Shown here: piece by piece, positions 1 through 11,100 of the stretch
Position numbering within the stretch: the stretch's first letter is position 1
How the letters are laid out: each line of letters opens with the position of its first letter
NCBI GenBank assembly: GCA_032717465.1
Contig: CM064671.1
Span: forward strand, 55,549,991-55,613,990
Direction of reading: 5' to 3'
From: Coenobita brevimanus
Taxonomy: Eukaryota; Arthropoda; Malacostraca; Decapoda; Coenobitidae
Length of the DNA: 64,000 bases
Position numbers and translations under genes: made by a program
Notes under the pieces: model-generated
Seen by the model: the letters and a program-made list of their open reading frames with translations, nothing else
What the model was told of the DNA's origin: nothing
Database searches by the model: none

Positions 1-540
1 CTGTTAATGATCCTTGGTTGCATGAACTTGCCCCACACATCGTGCAAGTCAGACAATAGTGCAGAATTTCTTATGAAATGTCCATGGTCCACACCAGGAG
101 GGACACCAAAACACTGGTGTTGATAGCCATTATTAAGTAAAGTTTTGAAAAGAATATAAACAGTGTGAAGAGAGCGCTAGATGCGAGAGGGATGTCTGTT
201 GGGCAATGAAGAGTGGCTGTGCATGACAGAAATAAATGGAGAGAAGTTATGAATGAATAAATGATGATGCAGCCCTGAGGGGATATTCTCCCACATTTGG
301 TCTGATCAGCTAGTCAGGTCAGGTGCGGGCAAGGGGATGGGTTTATCATGATGTGGCAGGGGTAAACCAGCTCTGCTGTCGGGCCCTGCTGCGGATGTCA
401 CTGATTGCACTGCGCAGTTGACCCTTGTGTTGTGTGGTGCGATGAGGATCTGTCCCTTCTCCCCTTTGGGGCTAAGATGCGAATGAATGTGGTTGAATGG
501 ATGAGTAAATGGGGAGTGTGTTGTCCTGTCTCGGCTACCT
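1..540. other. Unassigned DNA at the left edge
   Basis: No convincing gene or repeat boundary was recognised here. Bases around 300-540 may be the 3' untranslated part of an RTE-type LINE, because they run straight into a GATA-repeat tail like the tails of the RTE copies elsewhere in the window. Confidence 0.3.
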
Positions 541-589
541 CCCTTTTCCTTGGGGAAGCAGCCTAGGTATATAGATAGATAGATAGATA
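541..589 (+). repeat. GATA tail of a probable RTE-type 3' end
   Basis: A run of GATA units (571-589) ends a short stretch. Other RTE copies in this window end in the same simple repeat (12750-12769, 44930-44951, and in reverse at 8196 and 35789). The sequence before the tail is too diverged to confirm the family. Confidence 0.4.
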
Positions 590-712
590 ATTGTGCATAT
601 AAGTTATAATGCGGAATGACAAGTAGAATTGTTAATAAAGAACTCAGAGTCACTTCAAGTGCAAGAGATACTTGAAGAGAATACATGAGAAAGTGAGGTT
701 TGAAAAACATAC

Positions 713-1326
713 TGTTACATCCCCGTCCCACACTGCCACAGGCTCCAACAGCAGAGAGAGGACGTTGTCCAGGAAGTTGTTCTTCCTAGAGGCAGCCTTT
801 TGATGTGCAACAAGGCCAGCTGATGCATTGTAAATAAACACTGGCTTCTTAAGTTTACTGTCTATATTTTTCAGAAAATTTCACGTAATGCTTACCAACT
901 TCACAAACTTCACTGACACTGCACCACACTCAAACTGAACTAAAATCTTACTGAACTGCTCCAGTCTCATCCCGATCCATGTACGAGTATAAGTTTCCTG
1001 TATTATAGAGTGTTCTACACTTCTCCACAGTTCTCGTGCACTCCCAAGGGAGTAATGGTCATAAATGTTATCAACTCGGAGACATCCAAAACATGCCAGG
1101 ATTTCCTTGCACTGCATAACACTCTAAATTATTTAGCATACATACTTAAATTACATAGTTCAATAAACAATCACATAAATATAACATTATAGAGAAAAGG
1201 AGCAAAAAAATTAATATACAGCTTACAAAATAACTCTCTCAAAATCAGCAGGGTAACTAGCAACTCTGACTTGAAATGGAACTACGGTAAGAGAAACATC
1301 GGAAAACTAGTAAATCCTACTTCTCA
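713..1326 (-). repeat. 3' LTR of the Ty3/gypsy element
   Basis: This stretch matches 7648-8195 followed by 10983-11100 over its whole length, with scattered differences. It starts with TGTTACAT and ends with TTCTCA on the plus strand, so it has the TG...CA ends of an LTR. The purine-rich tract expected upstream of a 3' LTR lies next to it at about 1327-1345 on the minus strand. Confidence 0.85.
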
Positions 1327-1409
1327 ACCCTGCCCCCTCACTAGTCCTTTGTCGTCCCGACAGATCTACACAATGTATACAAACATAATCCTAAATCCAA
1401 ATGAAACAT

Positions 1410-2875
1410 CTAATTATACCCAAAATAATCCTTCAACTTATCAGGTCTTCTTCTATGCCGCTTCTGACGACGTCCCTGCTCTTCCACACAGTCCAGTCCT
1501 CCTGGAATGTGTTGATCTTCCTCCTGATGCACTTCTTCTATTGGGAAACCGTCACCATCCTCTTGCACTTCAGCTCCTTGTTCCTTCTCAACATCCTTGG
1601 CTGCAGGTGAGCATGATTCCACGGAGTTGTCCCAGCTGTACTGTCCTGGTCCATGGTATTGCCACAGACAGTTCATGCATATGACCTGTGAGCAATATTT
1701 CCTGCCTCCCTAAATCCATTACATTACGTCTAATAGGCGGTCCAACACAGTGTAAGGCCCGTTCCATGGGCTCTGCAGCTTCGGTGACTGTCCCTTCTTT
1801 TGCTGAGGATTGTATAACCAAACTTGGTTACAATCCCCAAAGCTCTTCTCGCTTGCCTTGGCATCATACGTGCACTTCATCACTTCACTCAAAAACTTCA
1901 GAGCTTCTTGCACCTTATGATATATCTCAGCAAGCCTTTCCTGACGCTGCTTCGCATAGTTGGAGGTGTCTGTAGACAGCACTTCGCCAGGTGGTCTTCC
2001 CACTAACAAGTCAACTGGTAAGCATAATTCGTGTCTCAACATCAGTTTTGCAGAGGTGTAGCCTGTAGACTTATGGGTTGCAGACCGATATGCCATCAAC
2101 AATGTGGGTAATTTCTGGTCCGATTCTGTTCATCCCTGTATGCAGTACTTGGTCAGTTCTTGTCCCAGGGTTCAGTTGAATTTCTCCACCATCCTATCTG
2201 TCAGTGGCCATAGTGGGGTTGTCCTGGTCTTCTTGATCTACAGTAACTTGCAGCACTCACAGAATACAGCAGACTCGAAATTTCTACCCTGGTCTGAATG
2301 TAGCTCTTGTGGCAACCCAAATTGACAGAACTGGTCAACCAACACCTGAGCAACAGTCACAGCCTCTTGATCAGGGATTGCATAGGCTTCTGGTCATGTT
2401 GTGAAGTAGTCCATGGCGACACATATATACCGGTTTCCGCAGTGAGTGGCAGAGGTTCAGCATTGTTCACTGCGACTCTTTCCATCGGTGCACTCACTTG
2501 GTGCAGCTGGAAAGGGGCACAACCACGTTTCTTGGTTCCCTTCTTGGCACAGCATACATCTCAGGCCCGTCACCACTCTTCAACGTCCTGACGTATGCTA
2601 GTCCAGTAGAACCACTGTCGCAGCCGACTTAGAGTATTCTTCCCTCCCAGGTGCCCAATAGTGATCTGGTTATGAGACTCATCCAAGATCCCAGACCTCA
2701 TTTTCTTCAGAACCACCCGTTGCCAGTACTTGCTGCAACCATCGGCTGTCTCCCACTGATTCTCCAGTAGCCCACTGTCCAAACAAAGAACGCCCCACTC
2801 ACTCCAGTAGCTCTTGGTTGCAGGGCTAAACCTAGAAACCTCTTCCCAAGATGGTTGCACTGTACTCCACTGCAA
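1410..2875 (-). pseudogene. Ty3/gypsy integrase remnant
   Basis: Broken reading frames encode the N-terminal HHCC-type region (about 2570-2690, residues GHLGGKNTLSRLRQ then FYWTSIRQDVEEW) and the C-terminal half of a gypsy integrase (1719-2102: MAYRSATHKSTGYTSAKLM, then a LVGRPP block). In the family these segments bind DNA and insert the cDNA. The catalytic core between them is degraded over several frames (about 2100-2560). A basic, glutamate-rich tail reading continues to about 1410. The frames are disrupted, so no active enzyme is expected. Confidence 0.75.
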
Positions 2876-3123
2876 TCATTCAAGCACTGGTTGGAAATCT
2901 GCATCCTTCATCTGCATCCTCTTCAGGTCTTCTTCATCTGATGCTGGCCTTGTCACAGCAGTACAGCAGCATTTCTTGCCAAAATTCCCATTCCTACTGA
3001 ACTGTGTGCCATCTCTTCTTCCGTTTTCTTGCACATTATCCATCAAGGTTCTCCTTCATTTCCTCAGTGGTGGGGCTTCTTAGGAATAACTGGCTGGTTG
3101 TTGTCTCTTGTCACCAGCCTTTA

Positions 3124-4001
3124 CTAATTAGCCCTCATCCTTCTCATTTCAACATTCATAGCTGAAGTGTCCCACCTCACCACATGTCCAAGTTTGTTGC
3201 AATCGTGGGTTTCCTTGCACTGTTCTGTTCTTGCTCCTTTTTCCATTTCTAACAATCCACCTTCTTGTGTCCTAGTTTCTCGGAGAACCAGCAACCTCAT
3301 CTGATCTTCTGTTCTCACTTCCACTTGTTGCAGTCCACTTTTCGAAGTCTCGGCTTCTCACAATACCAGCAACTTCCATTGATCTTCTCCTGTTCCTTGT
3401 TCCACTTATAACAGTCCTCTTTCCTATGTCATGGTTTTTCACAGTCCCAGCACCATCCTCCAAAATTTTCCACTTCACATACCTGCACCTTTCTTGCCTT
3501 GAATCCTGCACTATGACATGCCTAAATAGTGAACGTACAAGACCTGATGTAGGACTCAAATTCTAGACCCATGGCTAATGCTTTTTGCATGCTTCTGGGA
3601 TGTGCCTGTTTCACTTGCACTTTCAGCTCTGCATAATCAAGAGCATCAATGAACTGGTCCCTCAGAAGTATAGCCAACAGGTTAGGTGTTGCTCCAGGGT
3701 ACACCTTGTATGCCATACTCTCCAGGTCATGAGCCCGTACATGGCTCTGGGATCTTGCTCTGTAAACCTTAGTCTGGTACATGGTCCATATCTGTGCTCC
3801 AGAACTTCTACTAAGGAGTGATAACAGTTCCTCTCCTCTACTGACATCTGGCCCAGAATATCCACTGTGGCACCCTTAAGGCTAGTAGCAAGCTGCACTG
3901 CCCTCGGCCTATCATCCCAACCACTCTGATCAGAAAGTAACTCAAACTGTGCACAGTAAGCTTCCCAAGATACTCTACTGTCAAATTCCTGAGGTTTCAT
4001 T
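3124..4001 (-). pseudogene. Ty3/gypsy gag, 3' part with repeated zinc-knuckle units
   Basis: From about 4000 downward on the minus strand a gag-like protein reads MKPQEFDSRVSWEAYCAQFE and continues into a capsid-type helical region (to about 3540, with one frame change near 3770). Downstream, 3205-3465 holds about three tandem units, each resembling a CCHC knuckle (for example CWYCEKPRLRKVDC, then NKWK), with stops between some of them. Another knuckle-like block (CGEVGHFSYEC) follows near 3165-3200. Gag binds and packages the element RNA. The frame upstream is interrupted at 4002 by a MITE; across the TTAA duplication the frame appears to continue into 4755. Confidence 0.7.
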
Positions 4002-4005
4002 TTAA

Positions 4006-4750
4006 CCTGTCATGTCCCGACCGATTTTCCCCCCAGTCCCGACCAATTTTGGAAAAAAAAAATTTTGGCTCAAACCTCTGCTTATGGTGAGAAAGATCGA
4101 AAATTCATAGAGAAATTGCCCACTTGAGGTTTATAATACTCGATACAGGTAGCAGTACCTCCTTCCCTTACTGTGTTTTCTATCAGGCTGGCTCCAAAGA
4201 AAACGAGTTCTATGGGAGGGTAACTATTCCACACCACTCATAAACGGTATTTATTTATTTATTTGGAACGAATTTATATGTAGTACAAGAGTATATTGGT
4301 TTTCAAACAGTAATATAGGCAATATAAGCATTGTTTCACTCACTAACACATCAACATACATAACCTTTTTTGATGACATTACCTGTTCATCATTTCTGAC
4401 TGTTTCTTCCTCTAATGCTATGTAAAGTTTATCCTCCACATTGTCATCGATTAGGGAATCACTCTGGCCCTGAATGTCTTTATTGGTCAGGTCACTGGTA
4501 ACAGGTGAATTGCTAAGACAATGGCATGTGGGGGGGAGGGAAGGTCATGCGGGATAAGGCATTACCCCTGCCTGGCATCTTATAGAGGAATAGAGGAAGG
4601 TGTCCCGTGTGTACGTACCAAAAATCACGTGCGAAAATTGAAAATTGTGCAAATTATGAACCTTGCAATTGCGCAACGTGCCAGTACTTCGACGGGTCTA
4701 GCTGTGACAAAATGTTGTGACATACCCATACATCGATGGGATGCCTCGAG
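4006..4750. mobile_element. Non-autonomous piggyBac-type MITE, copy 1
   Basis: A 745-bp element is flanked on both sides by TTAA (4002-4005 and 4751-4754), the target-site duplication typical of piggyBac transposases. The ends are inverted: the left begins CCTGTCATGTCCCG, and the right, read in reverse, begins CTCGAGGCATCCCATCG. A close relative lies at 53374-54128. No transposase frame is present. It is inserted in the gag of the gypsy element, so it is younger than that element. Confidence 0.8.
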
Positions 4751-4754
4751 TTAA

Positions 4755-5160
4755 TTGGACCCCCATTATAGTCATGCACTACACTGGTTTCAAGCCTAAA
4801 AACTGGGGCATCATAATTAAGTCAAGGACGTAAAATTTCTGCATTCTGATAGTTGAATCCTGTAATGGTACTTTTAGATGCTTGGGATTCGTCAAGATCC
4901 ACCAAACACTGTCCATTTTTTTCATATGCTCCCTGTACACTAACCTGAGGCTCAGCAGTGCATTATTTCTCTACAGCCCCAATTCTCTCCCAAATTATCT
5001 TCACATGGCGTCTACATGCTTGAACTGGTCATCTACATGCAGTCTGCACTCCATCACATTATTGTTTACCTCATACTTCTGCTGCTCAAGCTTGGCATCT
5101 ACTTCCTTCTTAAGCTGTTGCTGTTCTTCCTTCATTTCCCCCATGAAAGCATCTTGAACC
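4755..5160 (-). pseudogene. Ty3/gypsy gag, central coiled-coil fragment
   Basis: The minus strand encodes a charged, glutamine- and lysine-rich helical segment (5001-5160, with EEQQQLKKEVDAKLEQQKYE) likely to form a coiled coil, as in many gag N-terminal regions. It lies between the MITE (ending 4750) and the LINE insertion (starting about 5160). It is the continuation of the gag start at 7335-7592. Confidence 0.6.
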
Positions 5161-7333
5161 TTGATTTTTCCTGGAATGATTATTACTTCCATGACCGGGA
5201 GCCATCTGAGTGCGCCTTGCGCATTTCGGAGGTTATTCTCTCTAGCATGGAAGGATACACCCCTTTCTCATATCCTTTAACTAACGCAAAAAAGCTTTGG
5301 TTTAATCACGCTTGTTCTAATGCTGTCTGCAAAAAGGAGAGGGCCTACATAAAGGTACTGGAGCCAACCCACCCCTGAATCACATCATCTTTACGTTTCT
5401 GCCCAGAATCGTGCTAAGTCTGTTCTTCGCTCTGCTAAAAATAATTTCACCCGTACTCAATGCTTTCAACTCTCCAACTCGAATTCTTCCCGCTCCTTCT
5501 GGCACCTTGCCAAAAACCTTTCTAACAACTTAACCTCATCATCCTTCCCTCCTCTTTTCTACTCTGATGGTTCTGTAGCTATTACTTCTATTGATAAAGC
5601 AGATCTCTTTGCACAGACGTTCTCCTCCAATTCCACCTTAGACAATTCCGGTGCTGTTCCTCCATCATTTCCCCCCTCTGACCTCCTCATGGCTGACATT
5701 AAAATTTCTTCAGCTGATGTATTTTCTGCCATCACTGGCCTCAATACTAAGAAAGCATAAGAGTCTGATGGAGTCCCTCCTGCTGTTCTCAAGAACTGTG
5801 CTTCTGTGCTTACACCTTGCCTAGGCAAGCTCTTTCGTCTTTGTCTGTCAACTTGTATCATTCCTTCTTGCTGGAAGTTTGCTCTCATTCAGCCAGTCCC
5901 AAAGAAGGGTGACAACTCCCAACCCTCCAATTATCGTCCAATTGCTTTAATGTCCTGTATTTCAAAAGTTTTCGAGTCAATTCTCAATAAAAAAATTTTA
6001 AGGCATCTTTCCTGTCATAAACTTCTTTCTAATCAACAGTAGGGGTTCCGTCAAGGACGCTCCACTGGCGATCTTCTCACCTACCTTTCAGACTCCTGGT
6101 CATCCTCCTTTCGGGACTTTGGCGAAAGCTTTGCCATTGCACTTGACATCTCAATGGCTTTCGATCGAGTCTGGCATAAATCTTTAATTTCCAAACTGCC
6201 CTCTTACGGTTTCTATCCTTCTATCTGTGCCTTCATCGCTAGCTTCCTTTCTGGTCGTTCTATAGCCGCTGTTGTAGACGATCATCATTCTTCTCCTATA
6301 TCTATCAACAGTGGTGTTCCTCAGGGCTCTGTCCTATCACCAACTCTCTTCCTTTTATTTATCAGTGACCTTCTCAGCCGTACATCTAACCCTATCCATT
6401 CATATGCTGATGACTCCAGCCTTCACCTCTCCATTCGGTTCCTGCAACGCCCATCTCAGCAGTTACTTCAACAAACAAGGGATGAGGCTATGGCACACCT
6501 AATGTCTGACTTGGCTCGTATCTCTGACTAGGGTAAAAATAATCTGGTTGTTTTTAATGCATCTAAGACTCAGTTCTTACACATATCAGCCCAACAGAAT
6601 CTTTCACAGATATACCCACTAATGTTTAATAATATTCAGCTTAATCCTGCATCATCCTTGAACATGTTTGGGGTTTCATTTACTCGAAAGATCATATTAC
6701 ACCTCTTGTAAAATCTGTTTCCAAGAGATTGGGTGTGCTAAGCCGACTCCATTCTTTCTTTACCCCTGCACAATTGTTGAATCTATACAGGGGTTTTATC
6801 TGCCCCTGTGTGGAGTACAACTCTCATGTGTTGGGAGGCTCCCCACATACAGCTCTTCTCAATAGGGTGGAGTCAGAGGCTTTTCGTCTCATTAACTCTG
6901 CTCCTCTTAGTGACTCCCTTCAACCTCTGTCTCTTCGCCACACTGTTGCATCTTTATCTCTTTTCTATCGCTACTTTAATGGTCACTGCTCCTCTGAACA
7001 GTCTGCATGCATTCCTGCACCTCTACGATGGGTGCGTAACACCCGTCTAGCTGCAAACTCTCATCCCTTTCCTGTCCAACTCTCTAATGCAAGGGTTAAC
7101 CGTTACTCCCAGTTTTTCATTTATGCAACAGGTCAACTCTGGAACTGTCTCCCTCTGTCTGTATTTCTTGCTGTCTATGATCTCCAGTCTTTCAAATGCA
7201 GTGTGTCCAGGGATCTAAAAATGATCGGATCTTGAATTTGGCTTTTTATTGTACTTTGTTTTTCTCTTGGAGGGAACTGTTATTGCGGGCTCATGGCCTT
7301 TGGTTCCTTCTTCCTCTCATTAAAAAAAAAAAA
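5160..7333 (+). mobile_element. 5'-truncated Jockey/BS-like LINE inserted in gypsy gag
   Basis: Plus-strand frames in sequence encode a non-LTR reverse transcriptase. About 5700-6042 carries a CWKFALIQPVPKKGD block then NYRPIAL; 6154-6531 carries FDRVWHKSL, then SGVPQGSVLSPTLF, and YADD near 6400; 6729-7235 carries the C-terminal region. The endonuclease part is missing, apart from the stretch joining it to RT. Stops (for example at about 5758 and 6040) and frame shifts show it is dead. It ends in a poly(A) tract at about 7321-7333. Related copies lie at 25446-28410, 30605-30965 and 55857-57585. Assignment to the Jockey/BS group is from remembered motif style. Confidence 0.75.
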
Positions 7334-7334
7334 A

Positions 7335-7592
7335 GCTGTCCTTGCATCCTCAGTTGTAATACCCTATTTTGCTCCTGTATCACCTCTTGAAGTTGTTCAT
7401 ACGTCCTTTTTGTTCTTCACGTTGTGGCTGTAATTGTTCTGTGAGTTCTTTCTGTCCTTCATTCTGTGCTTGAGGTTGGACACTTTGTGCTTGTAATTGT
7501 ACACTTTGTGCATGCAATAGCTTCATCATTGCAGCCAGCAATGCGTCCTCTTGCCTTGCTTGGCCTTGGGTCTGTACACCTTCTTGCTCCAT
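7335..7592 (-). pseudogene. Ty3/gypsy gag, N-terminal fragment
   Basis: A short minus-strand frame starting MEQEGVQTQGQARQ and rich in glutamine (QSVQLQAQSVQPQAQNEG) lies just inside the 5' LTR. Its position next to the primer-binding region and its composition fit the start of gag. The frame then runs into the LINE insertion. Confidence 0.6.
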
Positions 7593-7647
7593 GTCGATGA
7601 TCAGAATCCCTGCAGCACTTTCTAAATATCCACACTCCAGACACCAC

Positions 7648-7777
7648 TGTTACATTCCCGTCCCACACTGCAACAGGCTCCAACAGCAGTAGTGCAGCAT
7701 AACAAGGACGTTGTCCAGTGACTTGTTCTTCCTAGAGGCAGCCTTTTGGTGTGCAACAAGACCAGCTGAGGTGTTGT

Positions 7778-7816
<39 letters not shown>

Positions 7817-8195
7817 CACACACTGGCTCCTTAAGTTCACTGTCTTTATTTCCATATAATTACACTTATTGCATACCAACTTCACAAAATTCACAGACAC
7901 TGCACTACACTCAAACTGAACTGAAAACTGACTGAACTGCTCTAGGCTTTTCCCCATCCATATATAAAGTTCCTGTATTCTAGAGTGTTCTACACTTCCT
8001 CACAGTTCTCATAAATTCCCGAGGGAATAATGGTTACACCAGTTACCAACTCGGCGACATCCAAAACATGCCAGCATTTCCTTACACTCCATAACACTAA
8101 ATTATTTAGCATACAAATTTAAATTAAATTACATAATTTAAGAAACAATCACATGAATAAAATATAGAGAAAAAGGGCAAAAAAAAAAATAATGT
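7648..8195 (-). repeat. 5' LTR of the Ty3/gypsy element, 3' portion
   Basis: This matches 713-1215 of the other LTR, but a CA microsatellite has expanded inside it (7781-7823). The LTR is cut at 8195 by an RTE insertion and resumes at 10983. The direct repeat TAATGT at 8190-8195 and 10983-10988 is the target-site duplication. Confidence 0.85.
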
Positions 8196-8317
8196 CTATC
8201 TATCTATCTATTGCCAGACGCCTCAATCCCGTTTGGGGTGGCCACAAACAAATCGCCTCCATGTCGCCCTGTCCCCAGCCATTTCACTGCCCTGCTCCCA
8301 ACTCACACCCCCCTCTC

Positions 8318-10114
8318 TCATATACCTCTCCATCTCATCCTCGGCCTCCCCCTCCCTCTTCCCCCCTCCACCTCACTCACATACACTCTCTTCGTCAGTC
8401 TTTCACCCTCCATCCTCTCCACATGGCCAAACCACCTCAGTGTGTTCCTCATAACGCTCCCTATCACATCCACATCAACACCACAACGTTCCTTTATATC
8501 CTCATTAGTCAGCCTATCTCTCCATGTGACTCCACAGGCTCCTCTTAAATAACTCATTTCCAGTGCTCTCACTCTTGACTTGTGTCCTTCCAACAATGTC
8601 CAAACTTCACTTCCGTACGTTAGAGTTGGTATCACAGTACTGTCATGTAGTAACTTTTTCACTTCCATGCTCACTTCCCTGTTTCTTATCACTGCTTTCA
8701 AAGAACCAACAACCTTTCTTCCCTGCTGTACCCTTTCAAGCACTTCACCCTCCAAACCTCCATCCTTACTCATCACACTACCCAAGTACTTAAACGTACT
8801 CACATTTTCCAATTCCTCACCATCCAACATCGCTGTACATTCACTGACTGCACCTCTCTCAAAGACCATCACTTTACTCTTCCCTACATTCACATTCAGA
8901 TTCCGTTTCTTACACACTCTCCCAAACTCATCCATCAAGCCTTGCAGCTCCCCTTCGTCTTCACTCAACAACACAGTATCATCTGCAAACAACAGTACAG
9001 GGAGTTTCCAAACACTATCCTCTCTCACCAGGGCCACTCCAACATCCACTACCCTACCTTGTACCTCTTTTATTACCCCATCCATGTACAGATTGAACAA
9101 CCATGGAGACATGACACATCCCTGTTTCAAACCAACTTTCAAAGAGAAAAATTCGCTTAGTTCACCATCCACACGCACTGCAGCCTTCGCACCATCGTAC
9201 ATACTCTTCACAGCATTCAACAACTTCCCATCTACTCCATATATTCTTAACACTTTCCACAATCCTTGTCTATCCACCCTGACATATGCTTTCTCCAAAT
9301 CCATGAAAGCCGCATACAACTTCTTTCCCTTCTCTAGAAACTTTTCCACTAAAGATCTAAGAATGAATATCTGATCTACACAACCTCTTCCCTTCCTAAA
9401 GCCTCCCTGTTCTTCTCCAACTAATTTATCTGTTCTTTCTCTAACTCTGTCAATAAGTATCCTACCATACACTTTTCCTATTATACTAAGAAGACAAATG
9501 CCCTTATGATTACCACACACTTCTTTTTCCCCTTTTCCTTTGTACAAGGGAATAATTATACCTGACTTCCAATCCTCCGGGACTCTACCTTCCTCCCAGG
9601 CCAATCTGCACATCTTCCACATCCATTCTACTACTATCTCTCCTCCATGCTTCAGCATTTCACCACACACTCCATCAATTCCTGGGGCTTTCCCAGATTT
9701 AACTTTCTTCATTGCTTCCACAACTTCTATCCTACTGATTTCTTCCTGTCTTCTCACCTCCCTCCTTCTCCCAGCCATTCCCCAGCCACTTATACTCGCA
9801 TTACTTCCATCCTCTACGTTCAACAATTCCTTAAAGTGTTCTCTCCATCTGCTCACTTTTTCTCCCTTCTCCACTAGTAATCTACCATTTTTATTTTTCA
9901 CTCCCCTGCTAACTTCACTTCCACCCTGTCTTACTCTTTTCACCTCTTTCCAGAACATTTTCTTACAGTCCCTCCACTTTACACTCAAATTCCTTCCAAA
10001 TTCCTCACCCACTCTCTTCTTACTCTCTCTTACTAATCTTTTCACCTCTCTCTTTCTTTCTACATATAACTCTCTCTTCCGCCTCTCACCTTCTTCCACG
10101 CCCCTATTTCTCAT
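8318..10114 (-). CDS. RTE reverse transcriptase, about 598 residues open
   Basis: This open minus-strand frame encodes the reverse transcriptase of the RTE element, which copies its RNA into the target site. Blocks in order are SGKAPGIDGVCGEML (finger), PEDWKSGIIIPLYKGKGEK, LVGEEQGGFRKGRGCVDQIF, AAFMDLEKAYVRVDRQ, VGLKQGCVMSPWLFNLYMDG, the catalytic LLFADDTVLL motif, then the thumb (FKYLGSVMSKDG) and a C-terminal basic GGRGRGRPRMRWR segment. The catalytic aspartates are present. A single TGA separates it from the upstream frame (10115-10318), which continues the linker from the endonuclease. With that stop and the lost 5' end the copy is probably inactive, but it decayed recently compared with its neighbours. 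Confidence 0.85.
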   Translation of the reverse strand: MRNRGVEEGERRKRELYVERKREVKRLVRESKKRVGEEFGRNLSVKWRDCKKMFWKEVKRVRQGGSEVSRGVKNKNGRLLVEKGEKVSRWREHFKELLNVEDGSNASISGWGMAGRRREVRRQEEISRIEVVEAMKKVKSGKAPGIDGVCGEMLKHGGEIVVEWMWKMCRLAWEEGRVPEDWKSGIIIPLYKGKGEKEVCGNHKGICLLSIIGKVYGRILIDRVRERTDKLVGEEQGGFRKGRGCVDQIFILRSLVEKFLEKGKKLYAAFMDLEKAYVRVDRQGLWKVLRIYGVDGKLLNAVKSMYDGAKAAVRVDGELSEFFSLKVGLKQGCVMSPWLFNLYMDGVIKEVQGRVVDVGVALVREDSVWKLPVLLFADDTVLLSEDEGELQGLMDEFGRVCKKRNLNVNVGKSKVMVFERGAVSECTAMLDGEELENVSTFKYLGSVMSKDGGLEGEVLERVQQGRKVVGSLKAVIRNREVSMEVKKLLHDSTVIPTLTYGSEVWTLLEGHKSRVRALEMSYLRGACGVTWRDRLTNEDIKERCGVDVDVIGSVMRNTLRWFGHVERMEGERLTKRVYVSEVEGGRGRGRPRMRWRGI

Positions 10115-10327
10115 TCATTCATTGTATGCTTTCTTCTTTTGTGCCACAGCCTGTTTCACCTCTTCAGTCCACCACGCTGTTCCTTGCACCCCCCTCCGTC
10201 TTCTCTTCCTTCCACACACCACATCACATGCTGCACATATTTCTTCTGTAAATATGCTACACACACCTTCCACGTCTCCCATCTGCTCCCATTCATATTT
10301 GCACAATCGTTCCTCCACTTCTCTCTT

Positions 10328-10978
10328 TTACTCTGCCTTTTTCTCATCCTCTTGTAACCTTTCCACTCTCCTTGCAACTACTCTTTCCTCTCGTCTTTCT
10401 CTTCTTCTATTTCTCCATTCTAATTGGACCTTGATTCTGGCCACCACCAAGTAGTGGTCAGAAAGTCCACTCCCCCAACCTCTATAAACTCTTGCATCCA
10501 TTACACATCTTCGCATCCTTTCATCCACACACACATAATCAATCATTGCCTTCCTTTCATTCAGTTCACCACCCACCCTTCTCATCACTCGCCATGTATA
10601 CCTGTGGATCATTTTATGCCTGAAGAGGGTATTGGCTACCACCAGCCCCCTCCCAGCACAAATGTCCACTAACGCACTCCCATTCTCATCTATCTCAGCA
10701 GGCACACCCCACTCACCAACTATTCCATCCACCTTCGCATTCCCAACTTTACCATTCATATCACCAATCAAAAACACTCTCTCATTCCTTCCAAACTTTT
10801 CCATGCACACTTCTACATTTGTCCAGAACTCTTCTCTCATTCTTCTAGTACGATCTTGCGTTGGCGCATACACACACACAATCGCCCACATTTGTATTCC
10901 AACTTTCAACTTTACCCACACAATCCTTGACCCAACTGATCCATATTGTCTTATGCTCTTCTTCCATCTTTTACTCAC
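10328..10978 (-). pseudogene. RTE apurinic-type endonuclease domain, 5'-truncated
   Basis: The minus strand encodes the C-terminal two thirds of an endonuclease/exonuclease/phosphatase fold. Motifs include VCVYAPTQD, FLIGDMNGKVG, and the terminal LSDHYLVVARI block with the SDH catalytic triad segment. This domain nicks the target DNA for target-primed reverse transcription. The N-terminal part (a WNVSG-type start, seen at 45640-45860 in another copy) is absent. A frame change around 10320 separates it from the linker and RT. Confidence 0.8.
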
Positions 10979-10982
10979 TATA

Positions 10983-11100
10983 TAATGTACAGCTTACAAA
11001 ATAGCTCACTCAAAAACAACAGGCCAACTAGCAATTCTGACTCGTAACGGAAGTACGGTATGAGAAACATCTGGAAACTTCTAGTAAATACTGCTTCTCA
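10983..11100 (-). repeat. 5' LTR of the Ty3/gypsy element, 5' portion
   Basis: Continues the LTR split at 8195 and matches about 1215-1326 of the other LTR. It ends CTTCTCA, the complement of the TGAGAAG start. Confidence 0.8.

Larger units (their letters stand above)
8196..10982 (-). mobile_element. RTE-clade LINE, nearly complete, inserted in the gypsy LTR
   Basis: On the minus strand it runs from an endonuclease region at 10978 to a 3' end with the motif ACGGGATT-like GGCGTCTGGCAATAGATA tail (8196-8240, seen in reverse). The flanking hexamer TAATGT is duplicated. The 5' end of the endonuclease is missing, which is usual for incomplete reverse transcription. It is the best preserved RTE in the window and can serve as the reference for the fragments at 15440, 35789, 42014-45970 and 12552. 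Confidence 0.85.
713..11100 (-). mobile_element. Decayed Ty3/gypsy LTR retrotransposon carrying three nested insertions
   Basis: Two related LTRs bound the element (713-1326, and 7648-8195 plus 10983-11100). Both have TGAGAAG...TGTAACA ends on the minus strand. Going 5' to 3' on the minus strand it holds a split 5' LTR, a possible primer-binding site (just below 7648), gag, a CCHC region, an integrase remnant, a purine-rich tract (about 1327-1345) and the 3' LTR. Reverse transcriptase and protease were not found between gag and integrase, so an internal deletion is likely. A piggyBac MITE (4006-4750) and a LINE (about 5160-7333) interrupt gag, and an RTE (8196-10982) interrupts the 5' LTR. 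Many stops and frame changes make it inactive. No target-site duplication was recognised. Confidence 0.8.

Noticed and set aside
8233..10985. Plus-strand open frames rich in Ser/Leu/Pro opposite the RTE coding region
   Set aside because: They are antisense shadows of the reverse transcriptase and endonuclease, which are recognisable on the minus strand.
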